The notes beneath the pieces are model-generated. The model did not search any database. It saw only the letters and a list, made by a program, of their open reading frames with translations, and was not told where the DNA came from. Of a stretch of 64,000 nucleotides of DNA, positions 26,493 to 38,890 are shown in pieces (within the stretch, counting starts at the first letter, position 1; every line of letters begins with the position of its first letter). The stretch lies in contig CP084617.1 in the NCBI GenBank assembly GCA_025917655.1, positions 434,001-498,000 of the forward strand, written 5' to 3'. Position numbers and translations under genes: made by a program. The DNA is from Chlorella sorokiniana. Lineage: Eukaryota; Chlorophyta; Trebouxiophyceae; Chlorellales; Chlorellaceae.

Positions 26493-29400
26493 CTACTGCA
26501 GGCGGTGCTGGGCGGTGCCGCCGACAAGGTGGTGCTGGGAGGAGCCAGCGCCGTTGGGCTCGTCCGGCCCTGCAGGCAGGGAGGGGAGGGAGGGCGAGAC
26601 GTCAGCAGCGGCAGCCAACAGCCGCTGCACGGAAGCTGCCCGCGCACTCAGCACCCACTTTGCAGCTGCGAGGAGCTGCCGCATCCCAGGGCCCGCGCAG
26701 AGGCGGGGCGAGGCTCACCGGGGGACCTGGTGGAGGAGGGGGTGCGCAGCATGGGCAGCGGGGGCATCGGGGCATCGGCATCGCCCGGCGCTCGGGGGTG
26801 GCGGCGCGGAGCCGCCCTGCTCCGGCTGCGGCTGCGCAGAGGCGCTGGGGCTGAAGAAGGAGGAGGCGTAGGGGTTTGCGGTCTGGGGGCCACCCTGCAG
26901 AAATGATGGAGGGCGGAACAGGCGGCTCAGCAGAGGCCCCCACGCCGGCAGGGCCACACACAACTCCATCACTTGCGCCGCCCCTGCCGGCCCCCTTCCC
27001 CTCTCCCGCCCCCTTCCCTCTACACACCTACCACACACGCAGCAGCCGCGCGCGCCCCCCCCCACCCCCCTCCTGCCCCCTCACTCCCGACCACAACCAC
27101 ACCTGCCCGCGGCGCTGCTGGCGCCAGCCTCGAAGCTCATGCGGCCAATGTCCTGGCTGAGCCTGTCGGCGGCGGTGGCCGACTCGAGGCTGAAGCGGGC
27201 GGAGCCCCAGCTGGGCGGCGGCGCGTTGATCATCGGAAACTGCTCCGGCACGCTGCTCAGCTGGCCAGAGTAGAACTGCGGGGGGGGCGGGGGGGGCACG
27301 GGGCCAGGTGTGTGGGTGGCCTGCTGGTTGGTGCGGGTGCGATGAGCGGCAGCTGAAGTTGAGGGAGCAGCTCAGGATTCTGGGAACAACGGGGCGCCAA
27401 ATGGTGCAGCACCAACAAATGGACGATGACGAATCCCCGCCCCTCCCCCTTCCCCCTGGTGTTTACTGCAGGGCGGCCGGGAAAGCAGACGGGGCCAACT
27501 TTGGTGCGCGCGAGCAGCTGCGGAGCTGGCTGCAGGGGATTCGACCCGGCCGTCCCGCCCCTCCCCCTTCATCAACCAACGTCCATCGCAACTCCCGCTG
27601 GCTCACTCACCGGGCCGGCCAGGCTGCCAGACGAGCGCATGCCAGAGGGGAAGGCAGCCTCCAGGCTGCCCCGGGGGTGCCCACATCCATGCTGCCCCGC
27701 TCCAAGCTCATCCGCGCTGCAGAGGGAGAAGTGGAGGGGGAGACGGGCGCTGGTGGTTGGTTGGTTGCCAGGGGAGACACAGGGAGGAGGAGGGAGACAA
27801 CATGCGGGGAGAAGGAGCGCTGGCTGGCTGGCCGCCGCGGGGCTGAGAGCCGCGCGGGCGCCGCTGCGGCGGGCGGCGATGCAGGGCGGGGGCGGGCGGC
27901 GGCGGCGCGGGCTGGCACGCACTGGAGTCCTCGCTGGGCCGCTCGCCCTGCTGCTGCAGCAGCTGGCGCCGCTCCTGCAGCGCCGCCTGCAGCCCGGCGG
28001 CGCGGTGCGACAGCGCATCCGCGCCCCCCGCCGTCTGCAGCAGCGCCCGCAGGTACTGCTGCCTCTGCTCCGCCAGCGCGGCGCTGCCCCCGACCTCCTG
28101 CTCCGCAGACATGCGCCGCATGGCAGCCTCCACAGACGGCCGCGGCGGCGGCATGCCGCTGCCCCCCACCCTCGCCCCGCTCCGCCGCCGCCTGCTGCGC
28201 CTGCTGCTGCCGCCTCTGCGCAGGCGAGCCGTCGTCGCTGCCGCTGCAGCTGCCCGAGCTGCCACCCAACCCGGGGTGTGCACCTGTGTCAAATGAGGAG
28301 CGGGCGCTCTCCAAGCTCAACCGTGCCCGAGCATCCCAGCTGGGAAGGCCGGTGGGGAGCGGGGCTTGGAACTGAGCCAGCGAACCTGCAGCGGCGCGCA
28401 AGCAGCACGATGCACGTCAGGCAACGGCCTGCCGCAACACGCAGCCGGCTGCTTAGGCGCTCGAGCCACACTGCGGAAAAGGCCAGGCATGCGGGCACAC
28501 AGCCAGCGGGCCGGCAGACGGCGGCGGCAGTCCCGCTTGCCTGTTTGGGCTTGGGCAAAGGCGCTGATGCCTGCAAAGGAGCGCACAGAGAGGTGACCTC
28601 AGCTTCCGACGACGGCGGCGGTGCTTGCCGCACAGGCTGGGGGCAGGGCGCGGGCACCCAGGCAGGCAAGCGGCTCCAACGGCCACAAACAGCGGCGGCG
28701 GCGCTCACCTGGGTACGTCCCCTGCAGCCCCATCTGCTGGGCCGCCTGAGCGGCGGCCAGGTGCTCCAGGGAGGGGCCCTGCGGGTGCTGCTGCTGCGCC
28801 AGCCCAGCCCCACGCCCCTGCTGCCCGAGCATGGCCGCCGCCATGTGGGGCGAGACGCCCGCCCCCGTGTCGAAGCTCGAGCGCATGGTTTGGGGTGAGG
28901 GCGGCGCCGCGTCGGAGCGGTAGCCAAGGGGGTCGCTGCAGCAGGCGGGGCACGGGGCGCGACAAGTTGCAGCTCATAACGAACTCAGAGAGGCACGAGG
29001 TGCCGCGCGAAACCAGGCTGGCGACCACGCACTCAAAGCTGCATGCCGTGCTCGACAGCCTCCTGAAACAACCCCTGCAAACCAGTCATAATCCCAGCAC
29101 CCCGCCCCTGCAAGACTCCCGACAGCCCTAGATCGACCCGCGCTCTCGCCATTCCAGGGCTGGCCGCCCCCGCCGGCCCCCCCCGCCCACCCACCCACCC
29201 ACCCACCACCACCACACACACACACACACACCACCCCACCCCACACCACCACACGCACCTGTAGCAGCGCGTGTCCTCGCCCAGCGCGCGCGGCGTGTTG
29301 AGGCGCGCCTGCAGCGCCTGCAGCGCGTCGGGCGCCAGCATCTGCTGCAGGATGGAGGCCGCCTGCTCCGGGCTGACGCGGTCCTGCGCCAACAGGCTGG

Positions 29401-31393
29401 TCACCAACTCAATCACTTGGGTGTCCTGCCCGGGGGAGGGGTGTTCTGTTAGGAGGCGGGGGAAATGGGGTGGGAGGGCGGCGGGGGTGGTATGTGAGAT
29501 GGGGGAAAAAAAAAGTGGGGTGCTAGGCGCTGGGGTGGGGTTGGGGCAGTTGGGTGAGAGCGGGACGACGCCCAGCCCCCAACCCCATCCCAGCCTCTGG
29601 CCGCCATGCGGGGATGAAGCAGGCGCCCATGGCAATATTTAGGCCCAGCCAGGGCCCTTGCGCGCCCCCTCCCCCCCAAAAAACAAAAGAAACCCCCTCC
29701 CCGCCCCCAAAAAACAAAAGAAAAGAACAGAAAAAGAAAAAAAGCTGACCCCAGGATAGCCAGCCCTGCCCCAGCCAGCCCGCCCCACCTTTGAGCTGAA
29801 GCCCGCCCCAGCAAGCTGCGCCAGCGCTTGGTGCACAGCGGCATCGGCGGGGCTGGACTGCATGGCGGCGGCATCATCAGCGATGCCCGGGCTGGGCGGC
29901 GCCGCCATGCCCGAGAAGGTCGACATGCGCGCCTCGGCGGCGGCGGCGGCGGCGCGGGCCGCGTCGAACGACGAGCGCTGCGGCGACGGGCCGGGCGACA
30001 TGGCGGCAAAGGAAGCCAGGGGGAGCCCACGGTGGCCGCCTTGCGCTTGGCCTCGGCGTCGTTGGCGGCAGAGGCAGCCGCCGCCGCCAGCGCCTCTGGG
30101 GAGACAAACGGCTTGCAGGCGGGCACGCGTAGCTCATCCAGGCTGCGGGGGAGCGAGCGCAGCACGTCGGCGCATTGTTTCAGGGGCAGCGGGGGTGGGA
30201 AGGGGTGCATGCACGTAAACATGTTGCTTTCCAGCACGTCGGCCCGGCACGCAAAGCGTGCGGGTGGGGGCGCTGAACTCGTGGGAGACGGCGGCGCACC
30301 GCGCACCTGTGGGCAAAGAAGCAGATCTTGCGCTTGCAGTTGCTGCCGTCGTTGCACAGCTGGGTGCGGTACCTGCGGCAGTTCAGGGTGAGGGCGGGGA
30401 GGTGGGATGAGCCGGGTTGGCGGATGAGCCCAGCCCGCCATCGGGCAGCCAGAGGGATCTTGCGGGACGTTGGCAGCCGTTGGCAGCGGGTAGCTGCAGT
30501 TGCAAGCGCTGTGGGACCGGCGACTCAGCAGCAGCTTTGACTGCAGCGCGCCTGGTTGGGTGCAGCCAGTACTCAAACACGTTGTGAGCGTATGGGCAGT
30601 GGTCTCCAAACGCGCAGCAGCCCTCCTGCGAAACGTCGGGCAAGGGGCGGTTTGGATTGTGAACAGGGAGTGGAAAGCTTGTGGCAGGGCAGCCCTGCGC
30701 CGGCACCTTCCAGCTCGGCTGTGCAGTCGACGGTGCTGGCAGTGATTCTGAAGCCCAAGAGGCGCTTGGGGGCCCCACACAAAGGGGTGCTGAAAAGGGC
30801 AGCAGCGCAGCAGCTGCCGCGCTAGGCGGTACTGCGGTCGCGCACCGGCTGCAGGAAACGCGCCCCCTTCGCCCCCTGCATCTGCCCTCCCTGCTTTGTG
30901 CGCCCCTCAGTGCACCAAACAGGGCCCACCTTCTTCATGCTTGGGCAGGCGATCCCTGTGTAGTTGTGCAGGCGCGGGTCGCGCCGCCGCGCCTTCTCCT
31001 GTGGGTGCGCAAAGGGGCACTCCGTCCAGTCGTGCACGAAGCGCTTGGAGCAAGGTAGCACCTGCAGGGAAGCGAAGAGGCGGCGGAGGGGGTTGCAGCT
31101 TAAGAAGCCGGAAGCCGAGTTGCTGCCGGAGGGCGCCAGCAGAGGAAACTCCAGCCCCCACCCGCGCACCCTAGCGGCAAGGGCTAGCTGGCAATAGACA
31201 GGTGCCCACCGCCCGCTGGCGAGCATACAGACGAGCAAATGGAGCCAGGCGATGACGAGGGCCGTCATGACGCCTCGGCGCCCCCACCTTCATCGAGTTC
31301 ATCCTGAACGCGTCTGTCCGATACTCAGCTTCATCATCGCCGGCCGGGGGCCGCAGAAGACGCCGGGGAGTCGGAAAACTGGCCCGCCGACAT
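26493..31393 (-). CDS. RR-type tandem CCCH zinc-finger protein
   Basis: RNA-binding regulator of the plant TZF family (arginine-rich region plus two CCCH fingers), which act in mRNA decay and stress granules. The conserved block is spread over three exons: FRMNSMKV, then CSKRFVHDWTECPFAHP with EKARRRDPR, then EGCCAFGDHCPYAHNVFE and WLHPTRYRTQLC, closing KRKICFFAH. The remaining part is a long Ala/Ser/Gln/Pro-rich tail with recurring short motifs of the form FSLES and RSSFDTG, ending GGTAQHRLQ at 26493. The ATG at 31393 gives MSAGQFSDSPASSAAP. Joining it to AGDDEAEYRTDAF needs one C less in the run at 31346-31350. The frame of the fingers has no other ATG between its upstream stop and FRMNS. 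The last two exon junctions are in phase; middle junctions are less certain. Confidence 0.88.
29186..29255. repeat. CCCA / CA simple repeat, CCCH-gene intron
   Basis: ACCC units pass into a CA run of about 14 bases and then ACCCC units. Intronic. Confidence 0.7.
29673..29747. repeat. C-run/A-run tandem unit, CCCH-gene intron
   Basis: CCCCCAAAAAACAAAAGAAA occurs at 29673 and 29704, followed by more A-rich sequence. Intronic. Confidence 0.7.
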
Positions 31394-31979
31394 ACTGGCT
31401 GCTGGGGGTGCCCGGGGCGGCGGGTGGCTGGGCGGTGCAATGATTTGGAGCCGAAACTGTCAGGCGACGAAACCTTGGCAGATGGGAGACACTGCTGTGG
31501 GGGCCAAAAAACTGGGGTGTGTCAAGAGGCGGAAGGCTGAAGCGAGAAAGAATTATTTTGGTACCAAAGAATGGAAACTTCAAAGGAGACGTTGAGACGA
31601 GAAGACATCTTCCTGTCGAACTTGTGCTGCGCGCCCTCAGTGGCGTGGCAGATACGCCTGCATCTCAGGAGGATGCGCTCTGTCGAGTTTCGTGAGGCTG
31701 TTGCATGCAATCGACCTGCAGGGCAGCCTCCAGTTGTGCCGCCTCAATTCCGACACTTGCCTCTGCACTGGCTGTGTCAGCCTGCCGCCGACCGCCCTGG
31801 CCCTGAGGCCACACAGGACCTTGGGCTCTGCTAGCCTGAATTCGCTGCAGGGCTTCACAAGCGAGCAACAAACAGATGCAAAGAATACTCGAGAGGGGAA
31901 GCACCACTCTCAAGACGTTGCCCCGAGCGCAGCGTTCAAACTTCCAGATGATACACAGGTTTGCCCACCATGGCGCTGC

Positions 31980-33915
31980 TCAGAACCAGCACAGCTGTGG
32001 CGTGCCCTGCGGCGGCGGCTCAGCCATGAGGGCTGGCAGCAGCGGCCCCAGCGCTCGCTGCACGACCTCCACCTCCGCCCGAAACGTCTCCAGAGCGGCA
32101 CGCAGCGCAACGCCCTCGGGGTGGCTCTCCCTGATCGACCGCTCCCATTCGTCACGCAGCCGCCATTTGGCCGCGTGCTTGCGCAGCTCCGGGTGCAGCA
32201 GCAGCTGCCAGGCCTCCCGCGCGGCTGCAGCAGCGCGCGGCGCCAGGGACGGGGTCGTGCTGACTCAGCGGGGCGGGTGCGTGCGCTGGGTCGCAAGGGC
32301 GGTGAGAGGTGCAGTGCTGGGGCCCTAGTCGCGAGCCTGTCATGGAGCCCTAAGCAATCCCCTAGGTTTACGGATCACATTAACTGCTACAGGCATCAGT
32401 CGGGCGGCTCACCCAGAGGCTCCTGCCGAGCGAGCGCCTGCCGCAGCTCTTCTCGCCCTGCAGCGCCGCCGCCGCCGCCCCCGCGGCGGCGCGGGCCCTC
32501 GCTGAGCCACACCGTGAGGCAGAAGCGCTGCGCCCTGCTGGGCAGTACCCTGTGCAGCATGTGTTGGCTGCTAAAGAGCACCAGGCGGTCGTGCAGCGGC
32601 TCGACGTCCAACGGCGGCTGCGCGGGAGCAGTTGCACACACGTGAAGCGGCGCTGGGGACGGAGCGGGCATGCCGGGGCCAGGCTGACGCGTGATGCGGC
32701 GCCCACAGGCTGCAGCCCAGCCAAAGCAGGTACCTACGGACCATTTCGGCCGTACAGGCAGCGCGCGCTTGCCTGGGGGAAGGGGTACAGGCGCAGCTCG
32801 CCGCCGTCGCCCGGCCGCCAGCCCGGGTTGAGGTAGAGGATGGCGGTGACGCGGCGGCCGTCCACGGCGGCGTCGCTGTCAAAGTGCATGGGGAAGCAGC
32901 CGCCGCGGCCTGCCAAGACACAGGGAGGGTGCGGTGGCAGCCCAACTTTAGACAGGCAGGCGAGGGGTACCGGCGTCCGGGCGCGCATGTGCCTTGCCGC
33001 ACGCCAACAAAACGTGCCTTGAATGGATGTAGTGCAGTGGTTCTCTGGCCAGCACAGCACTGGGCCACCCTGCCGGCCCCGAGAGACCAGAGCTGCGTGC
33101 AGCGCATCCCTAAGCCAAGCACAGCACGGCACAGCGGGCCCCTGCCTGCGTTGTACTGCAGCTTGATGGCCTGGGCCTGCAGGCGCAGCTCCGGCAGCAG
33201 CAGGCTCAGCATGACGCGCAGCGTGGAGTCCCGCTGCAGCTGCGCGCACAGCGGCGCCAGCGCCTGCATACGGCCACAGGGGTATTGATTTGAGGGAGGG
33301 GTTGGGGGGCTTGAGAAGGAGGAAAGAGGGCCTCAGGGTGGGGGGACCGGGGCACTAAGCTGGGAGCCACGCTGCGGCCACGGGGGGCTGGACAGGGAGA
33401 CGAGCTTCAGGCGGCCGACCTGTTTCCCTGCGTTCAGCCCCCACCTGTGTCTCCGCCATCAGCAGCTCCGCCTCCCAGATGTGCTCCTTCTCCAGCAGCC
33501 CCGTGGCGCCGCCCTGCACCAGGTGCGTGTGGTTCTTGTGCATGTGCCGCCGCAGCGCCGCCACCTCGCCCCGCAGCGCCGCCGCCGCCGCCTCGCCAAA
33601 CACGCCGTCCACCACCGCGTAACCGTTCCGCCGCAGCCCCTCGCACACCGCCGGCGTGATTGCCTGCTGCAGCCGTTCGACAGGCACTCGGTCGGGGCTT
33701 TTCCCGGTGGCGGAAACAGCCACGCTCTCGGCACCGCCAGCGGCAGCGGCGACACTGCCGGCCGCCCAGGCGGGGCTGTTGCTGCTACTGAAATGGCGAC
33801 TCCCCGACATTGAAGGCATCCATAGTCGCCGATTACCGACCGTTCGTCGAAGGAGGCAGTCTGAGCGAAGAGTGAGAGTTGCCAGACACTCCAGTTTTGC
33901 AGCCAGCGCCTCCAT
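31980..33915 (-). CDS. EGLN/PHD-like prolyl hydroxylase (2OG-Fe(II) oxygenase)
   Basis: 2-oxoglutarate and Fe(II) dependent dioxygenase, closest to EGLN/PHD prolyl hydroxylases. The N-terminal half has NGYAVVDGVFGE and LRRHMHKNHTHLVQ. The catalytic jelly-roll shows the HxD iron ligands in GCFPMHFDSD, then VTAILYLNPGWRPGDGGEL and LYPF. The distal iron His and the 2OG-binding Arg lie in MLHRVLPSRAQRFCLTVW. The last exon is helical (HPELRKHAAKWRLRDEW) and ends TPQLCWF at 31980. The ATG at 33915 (MEALAAKLECLATLTL) gives a Ser/Arg-rich leader of about 80 residues that may be a transit peptide. An in-frame upstream codon run has no ATG. Substrate unknown; in other eukaryotes such enzymes act on transcription factors, Skp1 or ribosomal proteins. 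Confidence 0.8.
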
Positions 33916-34223
33916 GCCTGTCTCTACAGTCAATCGAAGTTCAAAGCGACTGCAAACAACGTCAAACGCCGGGAACCCCCTCGGTTCGCCGACTGGCACC
34001 CAGCAGTCATCCCCTGACGTCTATCACTGGCTACACCCAATGCCTGGCAATGCAACGAGAAAGGATAGTCTTTGAGGCTCACAGGGTGAAAATCAAGGAC
34101 TGAGGGTTCCTCACAACAAGCAGAGCCAGGCAATGCCCAACCAGGTGCAAGCCGTGGCGCAGCGGCAGCCGCTCCAGAGCAACTTTTGGGCCGGGCTGCT
34201 TGCAGCCCCAACATCCGCAGTGC

Positions 34224-36779
34224 TCAGGGGCTGTCGCTGCCGCTGCTCCCGTAGCCGCCCAGCAGACCTGGCAGGCCGCCGCCGCTGCCGCCATCTGACG
34301 AGTCCCCTGCAGGCTGCTGCTTGGCAGGCTTGGCCTCCGCAGGCTCGGCGTCAGCTTTGCGCTTCACAACCACCGCAACGGGCCGCGCGCCAAACTTGGG
34401 CACTGTCGGCGGCGGCTTGGCTGCCGCCCTTGGCTTGGGCGCCGGCGCCTGGGGCTCTTGACCCTGCTGCTGCTGCTGGTGGGGCGCAGGGGCGCCCTGC
34501 CGCTCGCCTTCCGCCTCCCCTGTGCCCCGCTCTCCCCGCGCCGGCTGCTCCTCAGCACCGTCGTGCTGTGCGTCAGCGGCTGCAGCACGCGCCGCCGCAA
34601 ACTGCTGCTGCATCAGCACGTCGCCGTCGATGCCGGTGTCGTCCGACGCATCCTCAGACAGCTCCTCCTCCCACAGCGCTGCCGCCACAGACGCGACCGC
34701 GGCGCCGCGCATGGGCTTGGCGGGGGCGGCGGCGCGGCCTGAAGGGCCGCTGCCGCCCGCCTGCCTGCCCGCTGCCCTGCCGTCCTCCTCGTCGCTGTCG
34801 GACAGCCTCCGCACAAAGCCCGCGCGCTGCAGCAGCATCTGCCTGCGCCAGCGGCGAGCGAGGGAGGAGTGAGCACGGAGACATTCGACGGCTTACTCAA
34901 GCGACGCCTGGGATTGCTGCACGCAGCTGCACTTCCAAAAACAGGCCCACGGGTCTGTTCCACACACTCTACTGCGCTTCGCGTCGCCTCATGCTCACAC
35001 ACGCATGCGACAGAAGATGCGACAAGGCCGGCATCGCAGCCACAAACCCACCCGCACAACCCCTGATCGCACACACCTGACCGCCGCCTCGTCCTCCTCC
35101 TCCAGCTCCAGCTGCTCCGCGTTCGCGCTGCGCTTGAGCGCTGCCAGCGCAGCCTCGGTGTCCACCCGCTCATGACGCGCCTGCAGGGGAGGGGGGACCA
35201 GGGCGCGCAGCAGCAGGGGAGGGCCGGTGAGGCAAATGCAGGGGGTGGGGTGGGATGGGGGTGGGGGCGCAGCAGGGGAGGGCCGGTGAGGCATGGCTGG
35301 CATGCGTGCGCGTTGATCGTCGTTGCAGGCCTGGCCGCCCAGCCCTGCAGCCAGGGCAGGGAGGGGGAGGCACACGCACCTTGAGGCTCTTCATCTCATC
35401 CAGGGCCGACAGGATGTCCATCTCTCGCTTGCTGTCCAGCGTGCGGTTTTCCAGGGCCTTGATCGGGGGCGGGGGAGCAGGAGCAGCAGGAGGAAAGGAA
35501 GTCAGGGCTGACTCAGCGGCCGGGACGGTGCCAGCGCGGCAGCAGCTGCTGGTGGAAGACACGCAGGAGGCTGGGCTGCAGCAACAGTAGGAAGCAGGCG
35601 GCTGCACGCAACCCCCACCGGCAGCAGCGGGGCGGGTCAGGGGCAGGACGGGGGCGGAGGGCAGCGCACCTTCATCGCGTTGCCGCGCTCCTCCGCCTCC
35701 CGCGCCGCCACCGCCTCCACTGACGCCTTCTCCTTGTCGCGCCAGGGCTCGTAGTTGCGTGTGGCGCCTGCCTCCAGCTCATAGTCTGCAGCACAGCAAA
35801 GGAGCGGGGACGGACACAGCAGATTTGCTGGCAGTCCCCGGGCGATGCACAACAGAAGCTGGCTGCCAAGCAAGCCTGCAACCCCGCTGAACCCCTGCCG
35901 TGGTATCCGCACCCGCATTCTTGGGATCCGTCTTCATGCAGAACTCGGCCGAGCAGTGCGTGCAGCGGTAGTAGAACCTGTGATGGGACAGGTATGTGAT
36001 TGGGGGCCGCTGGGCATCGCGGAGCGATGGCAGGCCGGGCCGCCAGGGGGCCGGGCCGAAGCTCACGCCTGCCAACACGGGTGCACCGGCAGTGCCGCGG
36101 CAGGGCATCTCAAGCCGCCCTGGCGGAAGAAAACGATTCATCACCTTTGATGCCAGCAACGCTGGCTCACGCCCGCACCTGAAGATCTTGATGCCCAGGT
36201 AGGTCTCGCCGCGCACGTCCTCCATGCGCGTGTTGAACTTGGTGCCCTTGTACATAAAGGTGCCGCAGACGTTGCAGCGCACCGTCATGGGCAACATCAT
36301 GCGCACCTTCATCTGCTTGTCCTCGCTGCGCACCTGCGATGGGGGGGGAAGGGACAGCGGTGGGCAGCGAGGGTGGAGAGGGGTTTGCCTAAGGGCAGCA
36401 CATGGACGTAGTAAAGCAGGGAAACCCCGCAAGTTGCTGTTGAACAGCAAAAACACAGCGCACAGATGGAGGCCCTGGACAAATGAGGGCAGCGAAATGC
36501 ACTGGCCATCACCCCAGGGGCCAGCAGTGCCGAGCAGCGCCGCCCAGCACCCGCCCTCGCCACAGGAAGCACTGACCGCCGGCAGACTCTCACCTTCTTC
36601 ATCTTGGGCAGCTTGGCCGGATCGAAGTCCGGCGGGAAGTACCGGTTGAGCACCTGCGGGGCAGGCAGAGGCGGGGCCAGCGGTGAGGCAGTTGGAGACC
36701 TGGCAGCTGGCTGGCAACACGGGGGGAGAGGCTGCGGGGCGTGGCGCGCTGTCTTGGGGCCCACCTTGCGTTCACCCAT
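34224..36779 (-). CDS. YJU2: splicing factor YJU2 / CCDC94 (CWC16 family)
   Basis: Step-one splicing factor that joins the spliceosome around Prp2 action. The ATG at 36779 reads MGERKVLNRYFPPDFDP through the first splice, the invariant family start. Then come KLPKMKK, MLPMTVRCNVCGTFMYKG (first zinc CxxC), TRMEDVRGETYLGIKIFR, FYYRCTHCSAEFCMKTDP (second CxxC) and DYELEAGATRNYEPWRD. A coiled segment follows (KREMDILSALDEMKSLK, ARHERVDTEAAL). The C-terminal part is low-complexity and acidic, with VPKFGARPVAVVVKRK near the end, a segment also typical of this family. Stop at 34224. At least seven exons. Neighbours on both sides share its strand but not its pathway. Confidence 0.95.
35210..35293. 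repeat. 25-bp direct repeat, YJU2 intron
   Basis: An exact 25-bp unit (core GCAGCAGGGGAGGGCCGG) begins at 35210 and again at 35269. It lies in the intron between the coils DEMKSLK and ARHERVD. Confidence 0.75.
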
Positions 36780-37372
36780 CTTGGCAGATGTTCAGCTCTG
36801 AAGCCCAACTACTGGCAAACTCTTGTACCAAAGCTAGACCAAGCCTGCAATGGCAGGATTGAAACAGCCTTGCTGCCTGAAAACCGAGCATATGTTTGCC
36901 ACAACGGAGCGGCGGTGGGGGCGGCGAAAGGAGCGGCGGCTCTTCAGGCGCGGCAATGCTGGACTCGCAATCATTATGGAACGCACGAAACGCGGTGAAG
37001 TGCGTCAAGCCTGAAGGGCCGCCTGGACTTTGCACATCATCACTGCGACGAACAAGCTTCACTTCAGACACTGCACCGCCTACCTTAGGCTTAGGACAGG
37101 GAATAAGTAGTGCTGGAGGGCTCCTACAGTTGTCCAAAGCCGTCACAAAGCCGGGTGGATGGCAGGAAGTCGCTCGCTGCAGCGATGCGTCCCGCTGCGG
37201 TGCCCTTATCCAACAGATTACCGCGTGGATGTATGGAGTAGCAAGGGCGTCCTTCTTGTATGCATGAGCATGTTTCGCCAGGTCGGCTGCTTTGGTCCGC
37301 CGCCACCCGGCGTGGCACACCAGTCCATGGCTCTGCTACTTGCTCGATGCCAAACTAAACTACAGCTCAGGT

Positions 37373-37377
37373 TTACA
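37373..37377 (-). terminator. TGTAA poly(A) signal for glyoxalase I
   Basis: Minus-strand TGTAA 40 nt past the glyoxalase I stop. Confidence 0.55.
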
Positions 37378-37416
37378 TCAGCACTGTTCCAGCATGTAGA
37401 ATTTCACAATCGCCAC

Positions 37417-38890
37417 CTATTGCTGGTTGCCCGGCCAGTTAACGAACTGCGGGGAGTTGTCCGGCTGCTGTGTGAGGGGGATGGGGGGGGGTAAGTAAAA
37501 TTGAGACAAGCAGACCCAACAGGATGATGAACTCAGAACACGTTCCCTCACCGAGAGGATCTCAATCCAGTAACCATCCGGGTCCTTGATGAAGGCAATG
37601 TTGCTGCACCCAGGAGGTTCACAAAGCATGCTGTGTATGAAGATACACAGCGGTGAGCCATGCTGTGCCAGCCATGCAATCAGGGGGCACACCGACAGGA
37701 AAGTTTGCTGTTGCTGCGCACCTCATCTTTCCATCGTTGGGCCGCTTCACAAACTCCACGCCAAGCTCCTCAAATCTCTTGCACGCCTCCTCCACGTTTG
37801 GCACGCAAAGGCCAATGTGACCTGCAGGCCGACAGGCCGTCAAAGTCCTGCATTGAACACCTGCCCTGCACTGTGGCCGTGCATTGCAGGCAGCAATGCT
37901 CGCTGCGCAGAGCAGCCTGCAAGCGCCGCAAGGAAGAGGGCTGCCCCGCGCCGCCCACCAAAGCCGCGCGGTTCGCTGTTCCCGTTGTGGTATCCCTTGA
38001 ACTCTGGGTCGCTCTCTGTGCCCCAATTGTGGGTGCTGCAGCAGGACAGAGCGCAGGATGGGCAGCCGCTCAGGCCGGTATAGTGGCATACCTGGGCCGG
38101 TCAAGCTGGCAGCTGCCGCTCTTCAGCGGCCAAGGATCGCTCAGCCAGCTCATCGCTGCGGTTCTGCCCTGCCCGCAAGACATGACACAACCAAACAATT
38201 GAGCAGGGCTGCCGCCACGAGGGGCAGGGGCGCCAGCACCAGCAGCGCTCTGCGAGGGACTCACAGCTCCAGGCAGGCGGGCAGGCCAAACATCCACTTG
38301 GCCCGCTCCACGGGGTCCTCCGGCACAGCGGCCGGGTCCTGGTAGCCCAGGAAATAGAGACTGAACTTCATGTCCGCAAAATCCAGCTTGCACAGCAGCC
38401 TGTGGGGCGCACGAAGCAGCGGCACGAGAGACTCGTGCACTTGCAAGGTCGGCTACGGCGACCGGCAACAGGGCGGCTGCTGGGTGCCAGATGTGGAGAC
38501 CAGAGCCCGAATGGGTAGCCGCGGCAGCTGCAGATGTTCTGCATGCGGCCAGCGGCAGGCAAGCGCCGCATGGCGGTTGAGGCCGCAGCGAGCTCACGTC
38601 ATTCCCAACACTTTAGTGTAAAAGTCAAGTGCAGGCTCGGGGTCCCGAATACGCAGCATGGTCTGCTGGAAGGTGAAGCCCTTGGTCTCTGGCGGCGGCG
38701 TGGATACGCCCTGCAGGCTAGGCAGCAAGCTCAAGCAGGTGACTTGAGGCGGCCCGGCAAGCGGGAGTCAGCCGCCTGCAGGCCTGCGCTGGATCGGCGG
38801 GATCGAACTCACCGGCAGGGAGTGCAGCTCAGTCTTGCTTGCCATCGTGACCGGCGTGCGCTTGTTGGAAGCTGCATTCCGTTCAGACAT
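37417..38890 (-). CDS. GLX1: glyoxalase I (lactoylglutathione lyase), cytosolic type
   Basis: Converts the hemithioacetal of methylglyoxal and glutathione to S-lactoylglutathione. Single-length eukaryotic type with one pair of VOC modules. Exons in order: [11 protein letters not shown] (ATG 38890) and [52 protein letters not shown] with [11 protein letters not shown], then the second half with [47 protein letters not shown] and the last exon [12 protein letters not shown]. Visible metal ligands are Gln in FQQTML, His in GHIGLC and Glu in YWIEIL. The second ATG at 38845 (MASKTEL) could also be the start. No clear targeting peptide. Genes on both sides are on the same strand and unrelated. Confidence 0.9.

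Noticed and set aside
38800-38825. GAGTTCGATCCC on the minus strand resembling a tRNA B box
   Set aside because: It is the donor region of a glyoxalase I intron, and no acceptor stem, A box or anticodon arm fits around it.
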